From the NCBI GenBank assembly GCA_039519185.1, contig CM076846.1, forward strand, positions 125,740,182 to 125,804,181: a DNA stretch of 64,000 bases, in the 5' to 3' direction. This stretch comes from Astragalus membranaceus (lineage: Eukaryota; Streptophyta; Magnoliopsida; Fabales; Fabaceae). Of this stretch, positions 36,507 through 48,099 are shown piece by piece; the first letter of the stretch is position 1; every line of letters starts with the position of its first letter. A program made the translations under genes and the position numbers. The notes under the pieces are model-generated. The model searched no databases, was not told the DNA's origin, and saw nothing but the letters and a program-made list of their open reading frames with translations.

Positions 36507-37166
36507 GTGGTAATATTACAACATCAACAACGAGATCACATGGTGGCTCTGATAAGGGACAACCGTGACTGTTTTGCGTGGGACTACCATGAAATGTCAG
36601 GCCTTGATAGAGCCTTGGTAGAGCATAGGTTTCCCATCAAGGAAGGTTGCAGGCCCCATAAGCAGCCACCGAGGAGGTTCAATCCGCAGCTAATGCCACA
36701 GATCAAAGCAGAGGTGGAAAGATTGCTCAAGGTAGGATTCATAAGAACTGCCAGGTACGTAGAATGGTTGTCTAATATAGTCCCTGTTATCAAAAAGAAT
36801 GGCGAGGTCAGAGTTTGTAATGACTACAGAGATCTGAACTTGGCCACTCCCAAAGATGAGTATGGTATGCCTGTGGCCGATATGCTTGTCGACGCCGCGG
36901 CTAACAATGCCATATTGACCTTTATGGAGGGCTATTCTGGGTATAACCAGATATATGTGGCCGAGGCTGACACCCATAAGACTGCCTTTAGGTGCCCCGG
37001 CGCCTTAGGTATCTATGAGTGGTTGGTGATGCCTGTTGGCCTCAAAAATGCAGGAGCCACGTACCAGAGGGACATGAATGCTATTTTCCATGACCTCATT
37101 GGTAAAAGCATGGAAGTATACATTGATGATGTGGTGGTTAATTCCAAGAGTTTCGAAGCCACCTAG
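36507..37166 (+). pseudogene. Gypsy reverse transcriptase
   Basis: Motifs: FPIKEGCRPHKQPPRRF at the RT start, VIKKNGEVRVCNDYRDLN, AFRCPGALGIYEWLVMPVGL, and the catalytic YIDDVVVNSK. One stop follows (TAG at 37164-37166) and the frame continues in the next ORF after a shift. Substitutions include TFMEGYSGYNQI where Tat elements usually have Asp before GYSGY. Confidence 0.85.
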
Positions 37167-38180
37167 TGGTGGAGCTTGAACAAGCTCTGAAAAGGATGAG
37201 ACTCCACAATCTCAAAATGAACTCTGCTAAGTGTGCTTTTGGTGTGTCTGCAGGTAATTTCCTAGACTTCATGGTGCACAACCAAGGCATTGAAGTGGAC
37301 AAGAACAAAGCTCGAGCTATCCTTGAAGCAAGACCCCCCAGAAACAAGAAGGAGCTGCAGAGTCTACTAGGCAAAATCAACTTCCTAAGAAGATTTATCT
37401 CCAACTCGGCCGGAAAGATGAAAGCTTTCTCACCCTTGTTGAGGATAAAGAACACTGAGGAAATGATATGGGGAGCTAAGCAACAGGAGGCCTTCGACCA
37501 GATCAAGGTTTCCTTGACTAATCCCCCTGTTTTAGTACCGCCGCAGCCAGGGAAACCTCTGAAGCTATATATAGCGGCTGAGGATCAAGCCATCGGCTGC
37601 TTATTGGCCCAAGATGATGATAGTGGCACCGAGCGCGCTATATATTATCTCAGCAGAATCCTCAATGACGCTGAGACTAGATATTCTCCTATTGAGAAGC
37701 TTTGTTTGTCCCTGTTTAATGCATGTACTAAATTGGAGTATTACCTATTACCTAAGGAAGTTTTGGTTGGTGATCAAACAAATCACTGGGGAATACAAGT
37801 GTTATAACACGAAACTGAAACAGTTACGAGCCTCAGTGCATAACTTGTTAAAGTTGTTCGCCGACGCAGTCATCATGTATGTCCCCAGGAGCGAAAACCA
37901 AGAGGCTAACGACTTAGCCCAACAAGCCTTGGGTTACAAAGAGTTAGTGGTCGAGGTATTGCAACATAATACCCATACTTCGGCCGAGGGGGATCCTGCC
38001 GATGCTTGGATTGGAGTATTGACAGAGTACCTCCGTAATCCAACGGCCGACACTGACTTCGAAACCAAGCCAAGGGCGTTGAAGTATATTCTGATAAGGG
38101 ACGACCTATATAAAAGAAGTGCCAATGGGGTGTTGTTACGATGCCTCAAAAGAAAGGATGTGTATATGGCGATGGCATAG
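37166..38180 (+). pseudogene. Gypsy RT thumb and RNase H regions, with internal deletion
   Basis: 37166-37765 encodes the RT thumb (LKMNSAKCAFGVSAGNFLDF, LLGKINFLRRFISN) and the first part of the RNase H (KPLKLYIAAEDQAIGCLLA). At about 37765 the frame jumps from PKEVL directly to a segment like the end of an archaeal-type RNase H (QITGEYKCYNTKLKQL, YVPRSENQEANDLAQQALG). This means a deletion removed the rest of the first and most of the second RNase H domain. Confidence 0.75.
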
Positions 38181-38186
38181 ATCCAT

Positions 38187-39278
38187 GTGGGAATTTGTGG
38201 TGCACATAGGTCTGGCCCCATCATGAAATGGCTGATATACAGACATGGATACTATTGGCCGACGATCACAGCCGATTGCTTCCAGTTTGCAAAGGGATGT
38301 GAGGCTTGCCAGCTGCATGGACCAATCCAGAGAGTGCCTGCGGATGAGCTTCATCCCATTGTCAAACCTTGGCCATTCAGAGGAAGGTCCATGGATTTAA
38401 TTAGCAAGATATACCCTCCGAGCTCAAAGGGCCATAACTTTATTATTATGGCCACCGATTACTTCACTAAATGGGTAGAAGCTGCGCCTTTAGTAAGTAT
38501 CAATCAGGCTGCGGTGATCAGGTTCATAGAAAACCAAATCATGTACAGATTTGGCATCCCTGAAACCATCACGACCGACCAAGGCACAATGTTCTCCGGG
38601 GAACAAGTGGTGGCCTTTGCCCAAGAATACGGCATCAAGATGAGACATTCATCTCCTTATTATGCTCAAGCCAATGGGCAAGCAGAGGCTACCAACAAGA
38701 TCATCATCGAGCTCATCAAGAAAAACATATAGGACAAGCCTCGACGGTGGCACGAAACCCTTAATGAGGTCATTTGGGCTATGGGAAATTCTAAGTCTAC
38801 GGCCACGGGGGTAACTCCCTATCGTTTAGTCTATGGGCAGGATGCCGTGTTACCATTGGAAATCAGTGTGGCGTCTTTAAGAGTGGCTCGACAGCATGCC
38901 CTTGGCATAGATGAATACCAACAAGCCATGTTAATGGAGTTGGACTCGGTGGATGATGACAGGCTGGCTTCCCTCAGCAGAATTGAGATGAACAAAGCCA
39001 AAACGGCCCGAGCCTACAACAAACACATCAAGCCAAAGAAGTTTGTTGAGGGTGATCTCGTATGGAAGACTATTTTGCCACTTGGAAGGAAAGGTCCTCA
39101 GTTTGGTAAGTGGTCCCCAAATTGGGACGGGCCCTACATCGTAAGTGAAGTATACGACGGTGGGGCATATCGTTTGATTACGTTCGACGGGAAAGAGTTC
39201 GAAATAAAGATCAATGGCAAATATCTCAAAGCATACTATCTTACTCTATGGGAAAATATGCAAGGGAAAGAAAATTAG
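38187..39278 (+). pseudogene. Gypsy integrase
   Basis: HHCC zinc region (C-terminal half FAKGCEACQLHGPIQRVP); DDE core with FRGRSMDLI...ATDYFTKWVEA, ETITTDQGTMFSGEQV and YAQANGQAEATNKI carrying D, D and E. One stop at 38730-38732 separates the core from the C-terminal domain (38781-39278; YRLVYGQDAVLPLEI, KFGKWSPNWDGPYIV-type end). Confidence 0.85.
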
Positions 39279-39360
39279 TAGTTACAAAAAGTAAAATTGT
39301 CATGGTGGCTCGCCACACACCGACGGCCTAGTGGAAGAATGAATTGAGAACGAGGACAGG

Positions 39361-40435
39361 CTACTCCTTCGCTACAGCAGCGCCTTTCCCCTCCACAGAT
39401 TCGGACACCTCCTGACCATAAAGGCGGACAGCTGAAGCAGGTGCAGCGGTGGAAGAGTTTATCAAGCAGACACGAAGCATTTCCCAGGAAGCTATTGCAG
39501 ATAACACTTCTCTTTGGCCGCGCTCCTTGTCATAGAGGAAGACTCCCTTTTGAGACTCTAGTTCCTTGATGCGTTGATCTAAGGGCTTGCTCTGATTGTA
39601 CAAACGAGCTTGATCTGCTGTGACCAAGGCTAGTTTCTTGGTCGCCTCTTCCTATTGAGGACGCAAAACCCGCAATTCTAGCTGAAGCCCTGTTAGAAGG
39701 GATTCAATCTCCTGAATTCGGCGTCGGGTCATTTCTTCCTCGGCTAGCACCAATCGGCGTTCCGCTTCTTTCTCACCATAGGTGAGCGGTACATCTTCTT
39801 CTCTGCCTGTAGGGCATTCAGGCAATCCAGTGCTTGTTGGGCAGCGTCCTAAGCAGCATAAGATGCCGAATAGGCCCGAGAAATCTTTGAAGCCGATAGG
39901 CTATGTCCCTTAGGGTCTCCCTCCTCTGTGTTGACATATTATCTGAGGAGGATAGTCTGAAGGCCAGACACCGCAGGTCTAAAAGCTGGGTAGGATCAGT
40001 AACAATTCTCCCCCCGGAGGGCATCCTCTAGTCTCTGTAAATCTTCTCCCGAAGCGGGAACCGTCAGAGGATGACTGTGGGAAGCAAAGTACTGAGCCAC
40101 CTCCACTTCAGTCACTGGTTCGGGGTCTGGCTGAGAAGGAAGAGGAGGAGAGCACACAGGAGGAGGAGACTGATCTGCAATCAAAGGTGCATCCAGAACT
40201 GGGGGATCGATTGTCTGCGGGAAAAGTAACCATGAGAAAAAACTGATGCGCCAGCAAACAAGAAGAGGGAAAACAGGAGAACACCGTACCTTAGATTTCT
40301 TGGAAGGACGAGAGGTGTCTTCTGCCACCACAGCAGCCCTCTTGACTGCTGGCTGCGAAATAGTATTTGTTGGGGTACGCCGAGCAGACGATCACCTAAA
40401 AGTAATGGGAGCATCGCCATCATCTCCTTCCACAT
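39361..40435 (-). pseudogene. Antisense ORF remnant, coiled-coil/Pro-rich C-terminal part
   Basis: Minus-strand frames at 39361-39627, 39818-40024 and 39996-40331 carry Glu/Gln/Leu-rich (LDQRIKELESQKGVFLYD) and Pro-rich (PPPVCSPPLPSQPDPEPV) stretches. They look like the tail of the antisense plant-mobile-domain protein upstream of them. Stops interrupt them. Confidence 0.45.
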
Positions 40436-40459
40436 TATGATCGGCAGAGGACCCTACAA

Positions 40460-42173
40460 TTAGAAGGGAGATGAGGACGAGAGAATAAATGTACCATAAG
40501 AAATAGAGGACATACCCGTAGTTGGCTGAGACCGAGTCGATGGCCGCCGAGTGGAAGTTGGAGGCCTAGATGCTTTCTCGATAGAAGAAGGAACGGCGCT
40601 GGTGCTGGCTAGTGCTGAAGAGGGGGTTGAAGCAGTGCGAGGACGACCGAGGTACTTGGAAAGATAATCCCCAAGCGCCCGAGGGAAAACTAGGTCTTTA
40701 ACACCAAGCCACCAATTGGTAAAGGCACTGGTCTCCCCCGGGCATACCTCGTAGTGAGCCCACACGCTCTCAGTAACCTTGTAGTAATTGCCAGTGACCA
40801 TCTTGCATACCTGACTATTCGTCAAACCTTCCCGACGGAGAGAATCACTCAAGAACCGATAAGGCAGAGGGACATGCTGCATCATCCCAAATTGCTTACA
40901 GACAAAGTGGGGATAATAGTACTCTGCGAGAGCCTTACTGTAACGGGAGGTAGCCAGGTAACCGATCGACAGGTCTTGGACCACCAGGGCAGATCGCCAG
41001 TTATCCCGAGCAGTACTGCACTCTGTGAGGGGGAGTTGGTCTTCTTTTTTCTGAGGAGCAAAAATCCAAGAGGGACTGTACCTTTTGTCCAACACTAGGC
41101 ACCATGTCATATCAACAGCATTCATCTTAAAAAGCTCCTTCATAAATTGAGCCGCAGTCAGCCTATGACAAGGGGTGGCCGAGAGTTGGGAGCCCAGGCA
41201 TTTATTGGTTGGCGACTTGGGGATAGCCAATCCAACTGAAAGAATGTGAGGAAAATAGAGGGTGGCCCACAGTGGAAGAAACCACACGCGGGACCTTGAA
41301 TTTTGGAAACTCAGCCGTAGTCCCTAATCTGGTCAAGCATGACTTGGATTCCTCGGTAGAGCTCGCCAAGAAAATAGGGAGCCCAGGCGTAAACTTCCCC
41401 ACTGGTCATCACGGTAATGAAAGGTTGCAATTCTTGGACGACACCAGCAGGGGCAGTGCCGTAAAAGAATCTGCAAAAGAAATACATAAGGAAGACAGTG
41501 TGCTCCTCTTCGGTGATAGTGGCTTCGGACTTGGAATTCGCAATCAAAAACTTTGATTAGACCCCTCCAGCATGGACATGGCCTAAGTTCACCTTCCTGA
41601 ACAGTCTCGCAGGATGGACACATCGGCCAAACGCGTGCAGGCTAGTGATGGCGGCCACGTCCAGGGGAACATAAAAGCATTGAAGGTGGCAGACCAGAAA
41701 CCCAGGAGAGGCAAAAGAACGTCAAAATTATGGGGGGTGGCAATGGTAGAAAGAGAGATCATGTCACGAACGCCCCAGGCTTTCCAAGCATCTTTCTTGA
41801 CAGAATGAATCCTGTCGGACCAGGCGTGGTAGTCTTCGGTGGGTTTGCCCCAACCTCTGGTTTCCGACACCTTGGCGTCAACGGTGAACCAATTTTGGGT
41901 GATTGGTATGCTGGGACAAGCCGAAGCGTGGAAGGTTTGTTTGAAGACATCGAAGCCTTCGCGGACCGCAGAAGTGGTAAGCCGCACTGTAACACCGCCT
42001 GAGACGGCAACAAGGATATCCTGTGGGGAAACCTCAGAGGGAGTATTCGCCGAAGACGGACCAGGGGAGGAAAAACTCGGTTGGCTGTCATCTCCGCCAT
42101 AACCGTGTTCACGATTTTGAGAGTCTGAGTTTGAAGACATGGTGGAAAGAAGTGGCGATAGCAATTGAGACAA
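40460..42173 (-). pseudogene. Antisense plant-mobile-domain protein of the gypsy element
   Basis: The frames read towards the pol genes: 41589-42173 (Ser-rich N-terminus, then WGVRDMISLSTIATPHNFDV and GFWSATFNAFMFPW), 41311-41547 (HTVFLMYFFCRFFYG, WAPYFLGELYRGIQVML) and 40460-41287 (LPYRFLSDSLRRE, YLSKYLGRP, then a Ser/Pro-rich end). The order fits the plant mobile domain (aminotransferase-like) family carried antisense in Tat/Grande retrotransposons. Breaks at about 41588, 41310 and 41290 may be splice junctions or frameshifts. Function in the element is unknown. Confidence 0.7.
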
Positions 42174-42436
42174 AAGGTTCTGGTTCGTAAAGGAAGAAAC
42201 TAAAAGAGCGATGCGTTTTAAGAAGAGTGAACAGTCATGCGTAGCTGTAGCTATTTATGGTTTTCGCAAATCTTGGGAATCATTGCGCCGCCCTATTATC
42301 CGGCGCAAAGAAAAATGCCAAGTGTCACCGAACGAAAGGTTAGTCGCTTCAAACAGTCACGTCAAGTCAGGTCAAAGGGTTTTTGCGCTATTAGTCACGT
42401 CCTCGCGGCCATACGACAGCACAAAAAGGGGGCAAT

Positions 42437-42664
42437 TGTTAACACCCAAAAATAACTGAGTCGTAGGCCGAGGGTTGAGTGAAGGAAGGGAGTAGAATTG
42501 TAGTGCTAAGGCAGGCCACTTGACAAAAGTTTAAGAGATAATTGCTAGAGAGAATAACTCAAGAGAAGCCCTCGGGGCATACCACAAGACAACTCCCCGA
42601 GGAAGGGGTTAGCCCGAGGAGCAATAGGTGAAGCCGAGAGAGAGCTAAGCCTCAACCTATAGAG
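42437..42664 (+). repeat. Right LTR, 3'-truncated
   Basis: The polypurine tract AAAAAGGGGGCA (42423-42434) precedes TGTTAACACCC at 42437, a normal LTR start. The match to the left LTR ends abruptly at CCTATAGAG (42664), after which MULE sequence resumes, so most of this LTR is lost. Confidence 0.7.
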
Positions 42665-42963
42665 GATAATAGGAGAAAAATGAAAATGATTGGTAGGGGT
42701 AATACCTTATTATGGTTGGCAATGTTGAGAAGTTGAGTAAAAGGTTAATGATGTAGGTGAGGAGGATAGGGTTTGAAGTGGAGAGATGGGAGGTGTGGGT
42801 GTTAGAGGGGAGTGTGTAGGAGATGGAGAAGAAGAAGAAGAAGAAGAAGGATGAAGGATAGAGGGGAAAATATCTTAAAATGTTAGGGGTATTTTGATAT
42901 TTTCATAGGGTAATGGGGTGTGTGATGAGTAGGGGGAGTGGGAGAAGCATGAGACTTCTTTTA

Positions 42964-44245
<1,282 letters not shown>

Positions 44246-44344
44246 TCTCCCTCCCCCACACACCTCTGTCAACAATGGCTATCGAAATCATTGATCTTAC
44301 AGAAGATGACTCTCCTGACTACTCTTGTGGATTTTACAAACAGA

Positions 44345-45696
44345 TGCGCAAGTATACGCAGTCACAACAAGTAATACAGTAGAAATACAGGTCGAACCCA
44401 CAGGGATTGTATTTAATTTACAGTTGTCATAACTTAGCAAATCAGTGTGTAAAATAAAAACACTATTTGAGGGTAGTAAAATAAAGGTTTGGTTTGCAAG
44501 GAAATAAAAAGGGAAACTATATGATGAAGACTAGTTGGATTGCTTTCACTAAGTAACTTCTCTTCTGTGTTAGTGCTATAACATTAGATGTTACAGCATC
44601 GAGTTCTGTAGCATATGTTGCGTGCCTTTTGGTCACTTTCTCCAAGGTTTCGTGACAAGATCCTATGTCTAGACTTCAAGTAAGTTCACCTCTGTATTTT
44701 AAAGACCCCACAGTATTCACTCTATGAACTAAGCCCTCCTATGTCTAGGTTTGGGCAAGGATTGTTCTAAGTGCCCTTAAAACAACCACTCACTCACATC
44801 AATCTTTGAGATCGAATCATGAACCATTTCTGAACCCATGAATGCACTTGTTCTAGTTAGCTAATCCCAAAACAAGTTTGAAAGCATTAAAACACAAAGA
44901 TTGAAATGCATACATCATAATATTATATTACTAACACATAAAGAGTTATTAGAAAGCTTAAGCAATCCAACTACAAGATGTTTAGCTCATGTTTAGCAAT
45001 ATCAACAACTTACATATAATGGAGTTCATGTCACCAAAACAGAAAGTAGAAGAAGAATGCACAAAAGATACACTCCTCCAACTCCTACGCATGAACTGGT
45101 GTGCTGACAGTGCTATAGCATGAACCGAACACGATCTTCTAGTGGATTTCTATGGTGGATCTTCAATGAAACTAAAAGGACAGCTTATCACTGCATTTTT
45201 CCTCTAGAACCAGAGAAGTTTAAGTGCTGGAAGTCGATTCTCAAGTGCATAAGTGAAGCTTTCCTTTATAGAGTGGTTTTCCCTCCTCTTTTGCAAGTGG
45301 GGGAGACAAGTGGGTCATGTTGTCCTATCCATGTTTGCCAAGTAGTCATGTGCAAGTGGTAGGAGGGTCGTTGGATCAGCATAGGCTGTGCCAATAGGGA
45401 GGCGCTGACTGGACAGATTAAGGATTTGCTGCAGATCTGTTTTCTGCTTTTGTCTCCAAGTGGACTCCAGCTCAACTGTGCGCAGGGTGTTATAGCACAT
45501 GATGCTATAACACTTAACAGAAACATTAGAAATTTCACAATGGCACCAATTGTGCCAAATTAATTTCATTTAAGTTCTTAACTCCCTTTTCCTTGATTTA
45601 ACACAAATATTCACATATCTCTAGTCTAAACATGCAAACTTACAATGATTTAAGACTAGAAATGCGTAGATAACTGTTTCTAATGGAGAGTTATCA
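44345..45696 (-). mobile_element. Probable solo LTR, 1.35 kb, inside the MYB-like exon
   Basis: On the minus strand it begins TGATAACTCTCC and ends ATACTTGCGCA, that is TG...CA, with no coding capacity. It separates two parts of the MYB-like coding sequence. The flanks ACAGA (left) and ACTAC (right) do not form a clear 5-bp duplication, so a deletion at one edge or another element type is possible. Confidence 0.5.
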
Positions 45697-46221
45697 ACTA
45701 CGCTCCATCCTCACCCATGCCTTCTTCAAACACAAATGTACCAATGATCCCTAATTTTGGTGTTGCTGCTACTGCCAATCATAACCTTCAACCTATGATC
45801 TACCCCCCACCAAACTGCTCAGTGGCAAGCTCCACACGCTTAAGATCCTTCTCTGCTTGCTACTAGGTTCTATCCTGGTATTCAAGTTGGTCAAGTTACT
45901 ACTGTTCTTGAACCGGTGCCTGAATCAAATATATTCTTCTTCCCAAATGGAGTTGGGCTCAAGGAGCCTTGGACTCAGAGAGCATGAGTTTGTGTTTTTT
46001 TAACCTTAATCTAATTACTTTTTTTTCCACTATCTCATTCTTCTTTTATGCTGACGGCTTTCATTTCCACTCCATATACTCTTCAATATGTTAATAAATG
46101 GTATAAACACTATTATTTACTACTACTTTCCTTTATTTTTCCATTACATTAAATTTAAGCAATATTTTAAACCGCTATCATGGCCACAGTAAAATGTGGT
46201 TTATGGTTGTGATTTTTTCTC

Positions 46222-47631
46222 GGTTTAAATACACCTTTACACCCTGCAAATAGGGGGTGTTTAGCTTTTACCCCCTACAATTTTTTTTTTTTTAAAAAAC
46301 ACCTTGCAAAAACAACTTTTTTTAAAAAGGTTCTTCTGTTAGCCCACAGTTAAAAAAATGCTGACGTGTCAAACGGAATTGTGAGATGTAATTTTATTTT
46401 CATTTATAATTATTTTATGTGTGACATGGCTTGCCACATAATTTTATTTTCTTTTATAATTATTTTATCTTCTCCACCACCACCACTCACACCACAACCA
46501 CTCTCTTCTCTCTCTCACCCACACCACAACCACCAACACCACCACCACCACCACCACCACCACTCACACCACACCACCACAACCACTCTCTTCTCTCTCT
46601 CACCCACACCACAACCACTCACACCACACCACCACCACCACAACGACTCACACCACCACCACAACCATTCACACCACTCCCCCCCCCCCCCCCCACTGTG
46701 CGTTTCAACTTGCAATCTGAACCCACAATCCCTCATCCCTCACCACAATCTGAACCCACCCCTCTCCCCTTCTTCTTCATCAACCATGGGAAGAAAACAA
46801 TTTGGCGTTTGCTTTGTTTGATGATATCGAGAAAACCCAAATGATCTTCATCTCCATTATGAAAAACGTTGATGGTTGATTCATAATGTTGCAGAAAGAA
46901 TCAAACAAGAAGAAAGGGAGAAGATAGAAAGACACAAAGGGGGAGAGTTTTGATATTAATTCTGAAGCTTGCAACGGTTGGGGATTTAATTTCCTTTATT
47001 CATTTTTCTTCATAATTTCTGTAAATATTTTCAGATCTGGTTTGAGCTTGAGGGGTAGTGGTGATTGTGAGTGAGAGAGAAGCGAGTGAGTGGTGGTTGT
47101 GGGTGAGAGAGAAAGAAGAGGGTGGTTGTGGGTGACTGAGTTACTTACCTTTTCTCCTTTCAATTTTAATTTTAATTTGTAAAAGTTTGTAGAAGGGGAT
47201 TATTTATTGTTGTTGAGAGTTACTTCCATTTGTAACCAAGAGAAAACCTATCCTGTTGTTACGGGAAGGGGAAACATTATTGAAGAAGAAAGGGAGAGCA
47301 AAAGAGGAAGCAGTAGCAGTAATGGAGAAGATGAGCAAAAGATTGAAGAGATGGTGTTGATGGGGAAGATGGGAAATGGAGAATATGGGGAATAATGTAA
47401 AATAATGAAAAACAAAAAATAATGATTTGGCATACAACTCAGCATTAAAAAAAATTAAAAAAGAACAAAAAAATTACAAGTCAGACACGTCAGCATTTTT
47501 TTAACAGTGGGTTAACAGAAGGACCTTTTTAAAAAAAGTTGTTTTTGCAAGGTGTTTTTTAAAAAAAAAAAATTGTAGGGGGTAAAAGCAAAACACGCCC
47601 TATTTGCAGGGGGTAAAAGCGTATTTAAACC
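46222..47631 (+). mobile_element. Non-autonomous DNA element with ~148-bp inverted termini
   Basis: The left arm 46222-46370 (GGTTTAAATACACCTTTACA ... GCTGACGTGTC) and right arm 47484-47631 are reverse complements with about 90% identity, including the ACACCTTGCAAAAACAACTT block. The interior (1.1 kb) holds CCA/CAC-rich repeats and no transposase. The T-rich flanks (TTTTTTCTC and TTTTTTTAT) give only a weak 9-bp duplication. Long TIRs favour a MULE-like origin. It lies in the intron of the MYB-like gene. Confidence 0.75.
46480..46692 (+). repeat. CAC/CCA-rich low-complexity tract with a C-run
   Basis: Repeated CACACCACAACCACTCTC and (CCA)n units are followed by about 15 C's (46680-46694). 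They generate His/Pro-rich frames that are not genes. Confidence 0.85.
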
Positions 47632-48099
47632 TTTTTTTATCTAAAATCCTTATACTATTTTTTATGGGGATAATCAAGTTTGGGATCGGTAGGTGGAGCC
47701 AAATTGCTAGGCATTTTGTGTGGAGCAAGACACCACGACAAGTCCAGATCTATGCTGCAAGCTTCTTCGGGCGCCAAGCAACCACATACATCTGCGGCTT
47801 TATGACAAGGAATCCACTCATAGGTTATTTTGTTTCTAATGGTAACCATATGACTAGAAACAAAAACCTCATGGATGCTTCTGCCTCATATTCCATGCCT
47901 ATGATTGTTGCTAAAGAGGCACCACCGGAACCTGTCACTCTTTTCCAAGAGAATGCTCCTCTTCCCCAAGTTCCAACATGTGGTGAAGAATCTAGCAGCA
48001 ACAACATTACCTATGGAGGTGGCCCAGGCACTTCTATGACTGCTAGTGATGATGGAGAAATTGATTTGGAGCTTCGCTTGGGTTGAACTCAATTTTAAG

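Larger units (their letters stand above)
35624..42664 (+). mobile_element. Ty3/gypsy element of the Tat/Grande type with antisense ORF
   Basis: Partial LTRs bound it: the first 105 bp of the left copy (35624-35729) match 42559-42664 at about 95%. Between them are an almost absent gag/protease, RT, RNase H, integrase, and then ORFs on the opposite strand downstream of pol. That order, together with an archaeal-type RNase H remnant, points to the Tat lineage. The element sits within the intron/leader of the OTU-type MULE. Confidence 0.8.
32491..42954 (-). mobile_element. Decayed OTU-type MULE, interrupted by a gypsy element
   Basis: The left terminus (CATACTTCTCCCACTCCCCT at 32494-32513, then CATCACACAC) matches the reverse complement of the right terminus around 42917-42949 (GTGTGTGATGAGTAGG followed by GGAGTGGGAGAAGCATG). 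Flanks TTTCTTTTA (32482-32490) and CTTCTTTTA (42955-42963) agree at 8 of 9 bases. Transposase and OTU-like remnants (33.1-35.6 kb) read on the minus strand. The block 35624-42664 is a later retrotransposon, so the original element was about 3.4 kb. On the minus strand, 42665-42954 looks like a 5' leader with a splice donor (AATAAG|GTATTA near 42708). Confidence 0.55.
44275..48086 (+). pseudogene. MYB-like (SHAQKYF-class) gene, interrupted
   Basis: The start [20 protein letters not shown] (44275-44334) is cut by a probable solo LTR. Coding resumes at about 45697 (SSPMPSSNTNVPMIPNFGV), meets a TAG near 45867, and continues to LKEPWTQREHE (about 45955-45987), the start of a MYB/SANT repeat. After a 1.7-kb intron-like region holding a transposon, the repeat finishes as MGIIKFGIGRWSQIARHFV and TPRQVQIYAASFFGRQ (47660-47780). 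The canonical SHAQKYF becomes IYAASFF. The protein ends EIDLELRLG (to 48086), an LxLxL EAR-type repression motif. The exon stop, frame changes and insertion make it non-functional as it stands. I cannot say which subfamily it belongs to. Confidence 0.65.

Noticed and set aside
46366..46844. His/Pro-rich ORFs that look like metal-binding proteins
   Set aside because: Generated by (CCA)n and CAC repeats in the core of a non-autonomous transposon; a long C-run and frame ambiguity.
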